The position numbers and the translations under genes were made by a program. DNA of 5,617 nt from positions 1 through 5,617 of the forward strand of contig CALFMN010000265.1 of assembly GCA_937879875.1 (NCBI GenBank). Reading direction: 5' to 3'. Positions 1-4,460 of this stretch are shown here, piece after piece. Position 1 is the first letter of the stretch; each line of letters begins with the position of its first letter. Below the pieces are notes generated by a model. That model was given only the letters and a program-made list of their open reading frames with translations, had not been told where the DNA came from and did no database searches. Source of the DNA: an uncultured Chloroflexota bacterium. GTDB taxonomy: Bacteria; Chloroflexota; Dehalococcoidia; CAUJGQ01.

Positions 1-112
1 ACCACGCCCGCCCGGTACGCTGCGCACCACCGCACCCAGCCGGCGTGCCCCGTCCTTGGCTCACCTGGCCTGAACCACTACACGCGAGCGCAGCGCACGC
101 GGCGACCGCGTG
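1..112. other. left-edge stretch, no supportable gene
   Basis: All frames were considered. Two + frames close at 71-73 (TGA) and 118-120 (TAA), so the tail of a gene from the left is possible, but the encoded residues are Pro/Arg/Ala-rich and match no family I recognise. The third + frame stays open only by running through the inverted-repeat element next to it. A small perfect hairpin lies at 96-112 (7-bp stem CACGCGG/CCGCGTG, 3-nt loop). It has no T-tract, so it is not a convincing terminator. Confidence 0.4.
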
Positions 113-168
113 GCACCTAACCCTGACTTCCCTGGCGGGAAGTCTGTCCCTTCCCGTGTCGGGAAGGG
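113..168 (+). repeat. left inverted arm with two nested hairpins
   Basis: After the outer GC.CCTA.CCCT block come two hairpins: GACTTCCC/GGGAAGTC (125-132 with 137-144, 4-nt loop) and CCCTTCCC/GGGAAGGG (148-155 with 161-168, 5-nt loop, or 9 bp with a 3-nt loop if G156-C160 pairs). Both stems are perfect. Neither is followed by a T-run, so terminator function is unlikely. Confidence 0.6.
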
Positions 169-250
169 TTGGTTGGAGGAGGAACGGGTGGACAGGAGAT
201 AAACCCATTGCCCCGCCGCCGTCCGGCGCCGCTCGGAACGCTCCAGAAGT

Positions 251-304
251 CCCTTCCAGCTTCGGGAAGGGGCAGACCTCGCCTGCGAGGTCAGGGCTAG
301 GCGC
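251..304 (-). repeat. right inverted arm with two nested hairpins
   Basis: This is the inverted counterpart of the left arm. It contains CCCTTCC/GGAAGGG (251-257 with 265-271, 7-nt loop) and GACCTCG/CGAGGTC (275-281 with 286-292, 4-nt loop), then the outer TCAGGGCTAGGCGC block. The hairpin nearest the outer end differs in sequence from its left-arm counterpart, yet both remain perfectly self-paired. This suggests compensatory change that preserves the fold. Confidence 0.6.
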
Positions 305-471
305 TCTGTACGGGCGTTGACTCCGTTCACCCAACCGGCGGCTGCGGCTCATCCCTGCCGATACTGCTGGCCGCTGGACATGAGGCGTATCGTTAGAAGA
401 GAGAACGACTGCAAGCCGCCCCCGCCGCCGGCGCACTGCCGGGCGCTCGCGCCCGCCGAGGAGGGGCTGAA
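305..471 (+). other. leader region of the HEAT-repeat gene, no clear promoter
   Basis: No gene is supported here. TTGACT at 317-322 would make a good -35, but 17 bp further there is only GC-rich sequence with no -10. TATCGT at 388-393 resembles a -10 but has no matching -35. The only firm signal is the ribosome binding site GAGGAGGGG at 458-466, five bases before the ATG at 472. Confidence 0.4.
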
Positions 472-1431
472 ATGGCACCGATACTGCACCCCAATCAACC
501 GGCTTCCACCGAACCGGCGTCTGGCCACGTCGCCATCGCCGAGCTGTGCCGCGAGCTTGGCGACGAAGCGACGCGTCGCGCGGCGCTGGCGCGACTCCAA
601 CACATGACCGACGAGGTGGGCTGGTTCGAGCTGTTGCGCTTCGTGGCGCATATTGCCCGGCGTACGGAACCCGAGACGCGCACGCTGGATGCCGCCACGC
701 GCCGGGCGCACGGCGCCGCCGTGGCGGCGTTCCTCATGCCGCCGGGAGCGCCGTGTGATGCAGCCCGCGAGGTGGCGTTGCAGCGCGGACTCGTCGATGC
801 GAGTCCGAGCGTACGCTCGCTCGCCGCCGAACTGTTGGGGCAACGCGCCGGGCCCGACGCGCTCGAACGGCTGCGCCCGCTGCTCGACGATGCCAACGAT
901 CGCGTGCGCGCGGCCGCCGTCCGGGCGCTCTCGTATCTCGAGCCCGAGCAGGTCATTCCCTTGCTCTTGCTGGCGCTGGCACGCTACGACGTGGTGGCCG
1001 CGGAGGCGGTTTCGGCGCTGGCCGCGATCGGAGAGCCAGCCGTGCCGCCGCTGATCCGCGAGTTACGCGCCGGCTCGGCCTGGGCGCGCTGGCACGCGGC
1101 GCGAGCGCTGGGCAGCATCCGCGACGAACGCGCGATCGCGCCGCTGGTGGTGGCGCTCAACGATGAGGATGGCGGCGTACGCTGGCAGTCGGCGCGGGCG
1201 CTGTCGCGCTTCGGCCGGGCGGCGCTCGATCCGCTCCTGCGCGCCCTGAGCACGACGCCGGTGACGCCCTGGCTCGCCGAGGGCGCCGACCGCGTGCTGC
1301 AACGCGTGGCCACGGGCGCGTTGTACCAGCATGTCAAGCCGCTGCGCCGCGCCCTGCATCACCTCGACGCTGCGGTGGAAGCGCCGGTGGCGGCGGCGCA
1401 GGCGCGGGCGGCGCTGCGGGCCGAGAGTTAG
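472..1431 (+). CDS. HEAT-repeat domain protein
   Basis: A soluble 319-residue protein with no signal peptide or membrane segment, so probably cytoplasmic. From about residue 100 to 255 it is a run of roughly 30-residue helix-turn-helix units of the HEAT / PBS-lyase-like type. The units fall near 101-127 (D..P.VR..A...LG), 128-157 (LLDD.ND.VR.AAVRALS), 160-187, 190-219 (W.AARALG...) and 221-250 (L.DED.GVR..SARALSRFG). The first 100 residues are also helical and may hold an earlier degenerate unit. The C-terminus is alanine-rich. Such solenoids are protein-binding scaffolds, and nothing catalytic is visible. The start is chosen for its strong ribosome site (GAGGAGGGG, five-base spacing). The next gene, a transcriptional regulator, begins 120 bp downstream on the same strand, so the two could be functionally linked, but that is inference. 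The repeat class is clear and the cellular role unknown. Confidence 0.9.
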   Translation: MAPILHPNQPASTEPASGHVAIAELCRELGDEATRRAALARLQHMTDEVGWFELLRFVAHIARRTEPETRTLDAATRRAHGAAVAAFLMPPGAPCDAAREVALQRGLVDASPSVRSLAAELLGQRAGPDALERLRPLLDDANDRVRAAAVRALSYLEPEQVIPLLLLALARYDVVAAEAVSALAAIGEPAVPPLIRELRAGSAWARWHAARALGSIRDERAIAPLVVALNDEDGGVRWQSARALSRFGRAALDPLLRALSTTPVTPWLAEGADRVLQRVATGALYQHVKPLRRALHHLDAAVEAPVAAAQARAALRAES

Positions 1432-1470
1432 TTCTCCGGCGCGCTGCCTGAGAAAACGCTCATGCAAAAC

Positions 1471-1480
1471 GGCAATTGCC
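1471..1480. promoter_or_regulatory. perfect 10-bp palindrome in the regulator's upstream region
   Basis: GGCAATTGCC is a perfect palindrome 71 bp upstream of the regulator start, in a locally AT-richer patch (1451-1480). A second interrupted inverted pair, GCGTA (1482-1486) and TACGC (1502-1506), follows. TTGCCT (1476-1481) and GATACG (1500-1505), 18 bp apart, form a poor promoter match overlapping it. It could be an operator, but OmpR/PhoB regulators normally bind direct repeats, so autoregulation by the next gene is not implied. Confidence 0.25.
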
Positions 1481-1551
1481 TGCGTAGCATGGCGTGCGTG
1501 ATACGCCGTGCGCGGTACCGGGCCGCGCGGCGACGCACGTCGGAGAGCAGC

Positions 1552-2271
1552 ATGGGCGTCGCCATTCACCTCGTGGATGCTTCGAACTGGAGCGAGCGGG
1601 CCGTGCCCGCGCTCAGGCAGGCGGGCTTCGTCACGCTGCGCGTGGCCACGCGTGAGGCGGCCGAAGCGCTGATTCTTCGCCGGCCGCCGGACCACATCAT
1701 CGCGGTCGACGCGGCGCCGAAACTCGACGCGCTGGAGGCGGTGCGCTGGCTCACCGCCGCGACCTCGGCGCCGGTCACGGTCGTGATCCGCGGTGAGGAC
1801 GAGCGCCGGGCGCTGAGCTGTTTCGCCGCCGGCGCCGACGATGTCGTGCCGGCGGACTGCCCGCTGCGCGTGCTGATCGCGCGGCTGCGCGCGGTGCTGC
1901 GGCGCGTCGGCGCACCCGCGGGCGAGGGCGTCGGCCCCGTGGCGATCGGCGAGATCCGCGTCGAGCCCGACTCGCATCAAGCGCTTGTGCGCGGCCGGCC
2001 AGTGCATTTGACGCCGCTGGAGTTCGCGCTGCTGCATGTGTTGATGCGCGATCCAGGCGTCGTCTACACGCGCGAGGATCTGCTCGACGCGGTCTGGGGC
2101 GCACGCGACATGGCGGTCGAACGCACGATCGACGCGCACGTCTGGAAGCTGCGCCGCAAGATCGCCGCACAGGGTGGCCAGCCGGCGCACATCGTCTCCG
2201 TGCCGCACTTCGGCTACCGCTTCCGCCGGCCCGATGAAGCGCTCCAGATGCAGCCGGCGCTCGCAGGCTGA
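1552..2271 (+). CDS. OmpR/PhoB-type winged-helix regulator with degenerate receiver
   Basis: A 239-residue DNA-binding regulator. Residues 1-119 keep the length and hydrophobic pattern of a receiver domain, including GADD at 94-97 and an RLRAVLRR end. Residues about 128-226 are a complete Trans_reg_C winged helix: LTPLEFALLHVL, then TREDLLDAVWG, the recognition helix ERTIDAHVWKLRRK, and the wing FGYRF. The receiver lacks key residues. The flanking PD (46-47) and Pro56 place Val52 at the phospho-acceptor position, with Asp53 one residue out of register. The conserved Thr/Ser is Ile79, and the conserved Lys before Pro is missing (Ala101-Asp102). It therefore probably works without classical phosphorylation. 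An in-frame ATG at 1462 would add 30 Arg-rich residues. I prefer 1552 because GGAG at 1542-1545 sits six bases ahead and the protein then begins directly at the first receiver strand. No kinase gene is adjacent; targets unknown. Confidence 0.9.
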   Translation: MGVAIHLVDASNWSERAVPALRQAGFVTLRVATREAAEALILRRPPDHIIAVDAAPKLDALEAVRWLTAATSAPVTVVIRGEDERRALSCFAAGADDVVPADCPLRVLIARLRAVLRRVGAPAGEGVGPVAIGEIRVEPDSHQALVRGRPVHLTPLEFALLHVLMRDPGVVYTREDLLDAVWGARDMAVERTIDAHVWKLRRKIAAQGGQPAHIVSVPHFGYRFRRPDEALQMQPALAG

Positions 2272-2283
2272 CAGGCGCAGCGC

Positions 2284-2312
2284 TTTTCACCCACCGCGCG
2301 GGCGGCTAGAGT
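2284..2312 (+). promoter_or_regulatory. candidate sigma-70-type promoter for radC
   Basis: TTTTCA (2284-2289) and TAGAGT (2307-2312) are separated by exactly 17 bp, and each matches the -35/-10 consensus at four of six positions. The pair lies between the regulator's stop and the radC start, giving a predicted leader of about 40 bases. It is the best promoter-like pair in the window, but it is a sequence match only. Confidence 0.4.
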
Positions 2313-2360
2313 GGAACCCAGCCGGTTCGCCGCCAACAGGGCGCCGGCCGGAGTCCCCGC

Positions 2361-3188
2361 ATGGTCGAGCATCCCGCCCCGCGCGTGACCGAGGCGCGCG
2401 CGTTCCGCGCCATCAACGAAGCCGCGCTCGCGCTGAACGGCGCAGAGCCGGCGCCGCCTGAAGCGGAACCGCTGCCGCCCGGCATGCCGGCGCGCCGCTC
2501 CGAATATCGCCCGACCATTCGCGAACTGCCCTCGGCCGAGCGCCCGCGCGAGCGTCTGCGCAGCTACGGCGAAGGCGCGCTGGCCACGGCGGAGCTGCTG
2601 GCGATCATCCTGCGCGTCGGCATCACCGGCGAGAACGTGCTCGACGTCGCCAGCCGCCTGCTGAGTCAGCACGGCGGCCTGGTTGGCCTGGCGCGGCTGA
2701 ACTTCGACGAGCTGTGCGCCACGCGCGGGCTGGGCGAGGCGAAGGCGGCGCAGCTCCGCGCGGCGCTGGAGCTGGGCCGCCGCCTGGCCGCGGCCACGCC
2801 CGAAGAGCGGCCCGTAATCCGCGAGCCGAAAGACGTGGCGCACCTGGTGCAGAGCGAGATGCAGTTGCTCGACCAGGAGCAGTTGCGCGTGCTCGTGCTC
2901 AATACAAAGAACCAGGTGCTGGCGATCTCGACGATCTCCAGCGGCACGGTCAACCAGTCGCAGGTGCGGCCGGCGGAAGTCTTCCGGCCCGCGATCCGCG
3001 CCAACGCGCCCAGCATCATCGTCGTCCACAACCACCCGTCGGGCGACCCGGCGCCGAGCAAGGAAGACGTAAGTGTGACGCGCGAGCTGGTGAGCGCCGG
3101 CCGCCTGCTGGACGTCGAGGTACTCGACCACATCGTGATCGGCCTCGGCCGCTTCGTCTCGCTCAAGGACCGCGGGCTCGGCTTCTGA
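2361..3188 (+). CDS. radC: RadC family (UPF0758) JAMM/MPN-domain protein
   Basis: A 275-residue cytoplasmic protein of the RadC family. The N-domain (about 50-145) has the family opening RELPSAERPRERL, an E..A..ELLAIILR.G segment and a helix-hairpin-helix at about 109-130 (GLGEAKA), a DNA-binding-type fold. The C-terminal MPN/JAMM domain (about 155-275) carries the metal-site signature HNHPSGDPAPSKED, with His213, His215, Ser223 and Asp226 in standard spacing; Glu163 is the likely upstream acidic residue. RadC was named for DNA repair, but its biochemical role is not settled. Many homologues are about 220-230 residues. The extra length is a Pro/Ala/Glu-rich N-terminus of about 40 residues. 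ATG 2361 has GGAG at 2350-2353 with seven-base spacing. ATG 2484 would give a normal-length 234-residue protein but has a weaker ribosome site. The promoter-like pair at 2284-2312 suggests independent transcription. Confidence 0.95.
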   Translation: MVEHPAPRVTEARAFRAINEAALALNGAEPAPPEAEPLPPGMPARRSEYRPTIRELPSAERPRERLRSYGEGALATAELLAIILRVGITGENVLDVASRLLSQHGGLVGLARLNFDELCATRGLGEAKAAQLRAALELGRRLAAATPEERPVIREPKDVAHLVQSEMQLLDQEQLRVLVLNTKNQVLAISTISSGTVNQSQVRPAEVFRPAIRANAPSIIVVHNHPSGDPAPSKEDVSVTRELVSAGRLLDVEVLDHIVIGLGRFVSLKDRGLGF

Positions 3189-3297
3189 CATGGGTTGCGA
3201 AAAGAAGGCCACGGTCCATCAAAGGAGCTGAGTGCCACCTGTCCCCGTCCGAACGAGCCGCGCAGCGGCACCTGCACTACAGTCTTGACCGGCAGGG

Positions 3298-3353
3298 AAA
3301 AAGCGACCCGGCCTCCCTCGCGCCTGCATACGCGCGAGGGAGGCCGGGTCGCT
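3298..3353 (-). terminator. intrinsic terminator of the secreted-protein gene (- strand)
   Basis: A perfect 22-bp inverted repeat (3302-3323 with 3332-3353, 8-nt loop) has GC-rich arms and is followed, reading the - strand, by a five-base T-run (AAAAA at 3298-3302 on +, the first of which pairs in the stem). It begins 22 bases past the - strand stop codon at 3376-3378, the expected place for Rho-independent termination of that gene. On the + strand the stem is followed by GCGTCATG with no T-run, so radC read-through would not be terminated efficiently by the same mechanism. Confidence 0.88.
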
Positions 3354-3375
3354 GCGTCATGAATCGAGATACGGC

Positions 3376-4221
3376 TCAGGGAGTGGGGGGCGGCACGGAC
3401 TGCCCGGCGATCGAGAAGCACATTGCCACACCCGTCGCGGGTGTTGCCGGACCGTCGGACGACAGTGCCCGGCAGTCGCCGACCGCCTGCATCGCCGCCT
3501 GCAACTGGTCGACGCTGACGTGCAGCGCCGCGGCGAGTGACTGCACATATTGGTCCATTTTCGCCTTCAACTGGCCGTCAGGCGCGGGTGGCGCCGGCGG
3601 CTGCACGAGCTGCATGGCGTCGCGCACTTGCTCGGCGGTGATGCCGTTACCGAGCTGCTGCGCGACCGCGGCGAAGAGATCGCCGTCACCGCCTTGCGTC
3701 ACGATGACGGCGTTCTCGACCGGCCGCGAACACGACGGCGCCTCCGCCGGCTTCAGTTGGTCACCGGCCGCCTTGAAGGCGTCGGCAAGCCGCTGCGGCG
3801 TCACGCCGAGCTTCGCCGCTGCGGGTGCCAGGATGCTCGGGTCGCCGCCAAACCCCACGACGAGCGTGCCTGTGGTCGCCACAGCGCCGGCCGTCGGTGT
3901 GCCGCCGGCCTGCACGTGCACGTAGCCAATACTGATCTGCGTGCCCTTCAGGCCGATCGTGGGCGGCGGCACCTGTTGCAACGCCTGTTCAACCTCCTGC
4001 TCGGGTTTGCCGAGCGCCTGCGCGAGCCGCTGCGCATACTGCTGCTGTGCCGCCTGAATTTGTGCGGCAGACGGCGTAGGACAAACCTGCGCTGCCTGCG
4101 CCGGCCCGCTGCCGGCCGAGACGGGCCTGCCCGCTCCGACCAGCAACACGGCGCCGGTAGCGGCCATCGCGATGCCCGCGCCACCCGCGATCCATGCGCC
4201 CAGCTGGATGTATCGTTTCAT
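3376..4221 (-). CDS. secreted or membrane-anchored protein with four helical repeat modules
   Basis: A 281-residue protein of unknown function. It starts MKRYIQLGAW, followed by a hydrophobic Gly/Ala stretch (8-30) and a plausible signal-peptidase site after Ala36 (PVSA), so export or N-terminal anchoring is expected. The mature part has four related modules of the form 'LA..LG(V)....L..A': about 61-84, 129-156, 181-206 and 225-247, with Pro/Gly-rich linkers and a predicted strand-rich segment near 89-124. Cysteines fall at 47, 164, 250 and 268, which would allow two disulfides outside the cytoplasm. The open frame extends 21 codons upstream, but ATG at 4221 is preferred: GGAGG (4229-4233) lies seven bases ahead and the signal peptide then starts properly. 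It lies 239 bp downstream of a sensor kinase on the same strand and ends in a strong terminator. No enzyme motif is visible; a ligand-binding or envelope role is speculation. Confidence 0.88.
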   Translation of the reverse strand: MKRYIQLGAWIAGGAGIAMAATGAVLLVGAGRPVSAGSGPAQAAQVCPTPSAAQIQAAQQQYAQRLAQALGKPEQEVEQALQQVPPPTIGLKGTQISIGYVHVQAGGTPTAGAVATTGTLVVGFGGDPSILAPAAAKLGVTPQRLADAFKAAGDQLKPAEAPSCSRPVENAVIVTQGGDGDLFAAVAQQLGNGITAEQVRDAMQLVQPPAPPAPDGQLKAKMDQYVQSLAAALHVSVDQLQAAMQAVGDCRALSSDGPATPATGVAMCFSIAGQSVPPPTP

Positions 4222-4460
4222 CGAAGTTCCTCCGTGCGTGTGTTTGCCGTGGATTGGCACGGCGCCGAAACCGTCTCGTCGCACAGACAGTCGGCGTACC
4301 GTGCCGCATTGCCGCGCCGTCGAGTTGAACCGTCGTTCGCTCGCGGGCGCGCCCCTGTGTCATGTGCATCTGTGATCTGCGAGGATCCTCACCACCGTCA
4401 GCGTATCCGCGGCCACGGCACGCTTCATTCGCTGCCGGTTTGGTCGATCTTGCGAAACTG
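4222..4460 (-). other. intergenic region between kinase and secreted-protein gene
   Basis: These 239 bp contain no supportable gene. A perfect 10-bp palindrome, GAGGATCCTC, is at 4381-4390, about 160 bp ahead of the secreted-protein start. I found no convincing -35/-10 pair on the - strand and no intrinsic terminator after the kinase stop at 4461. Whether the secreted protein has its own promoter or is read from the kinase transcript cannot be decided from sequence. Confidence 0.4.

Larger units (their letters stand above)
113..304. repeat. MITE-like element with long imperfect terminal inverted repeats
   Basis: The sequence reading rightwards from 113 closely matches the reverse complement reading leftwards from 304. 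Both begin GC.CCTA.CCCTGAC, continue through a small hairpin and a GTCTG.CCCTTCCCG block, and end in GGAAGGG. Arms are about 56 bp (113-168) and 54 bp (251-304) and appear at least three-quarters identical by eye, with a 2-bp length difference. The interior, 169-250, has no credible gene. Each arm contains two nested hairpins. Long inverted arms, a size near 190 bp, no coding content and an intergenic position fit a miniature inverted-repeat element or other dispersed intergenic repeat. No clear target-site duplication flanks it (G112 and T305 are the adjacent bases), so the exact ends and the mobile origin are inferred. Confidence 0.6.

Noticed and set aside
125..168. The two left-arm hairpins as intrinsic terminators of an upstream gene
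   Set aside because: No T-run follows either stem on either strand, and their mirrored counterparts at 251-292 are better explained by the inverted-repeat element.
45..330. Overlapping open frames on both strands at the left end
   Set aside because: Both translate through the inverted-repeat element and are Pro/Ser/Arg-rich without similarity to any family I know.
349..843. - strand open frame of 164 codons over the HEAT gene start
   Set aside because: Overlaps the HEAT gene, which has a strong ribosome site and clear repeats; the frame is Arg-rich and unrecognised.
1431..1454. Possible terminator after the HEAT gene (TTCTC / GAGAA)
   Set aside because: Only a 5-bp stem with a 13-nt loop and no T-run.
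1462..1551. N-terminal extension of the regulator from an upstream ATG
   Set aside because: The 30 extra residues are Arg-rich with no receiver homology, while the ATG at 1552 has a well-placed ribosome site and starts at the first receiver strand.
1063..2208. Long - strand open frame of 381 codons opposite the HEAT and regulator genes
   Set aside because: Arg/His-rich composition typical of the antisense of GC-rich genes; spans two clearly recognisable + strand genes and their gap; no family resemblance.
2214..3212. Long - strand open frame of 332 codons opposite radC
   Set aside because: It is the antisense shadow of an unmistakable RadC, with Arg/Ala/Gln-rich low-complexity sequence.
3190..3231. 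13-codon ATG frame directly after the radC stop
   Set aside because: Very short, no ribosome binding site and no recognisable product.
2714..3925. + strand open frame of 403 codons crossing radC, the terminator and the secreted-protein gene
   Set aside because: It runs in the wrong frame through radC and antisense through the exported protein, and translates the terminator stem; composition is Arg/Pro/Gly-rich.
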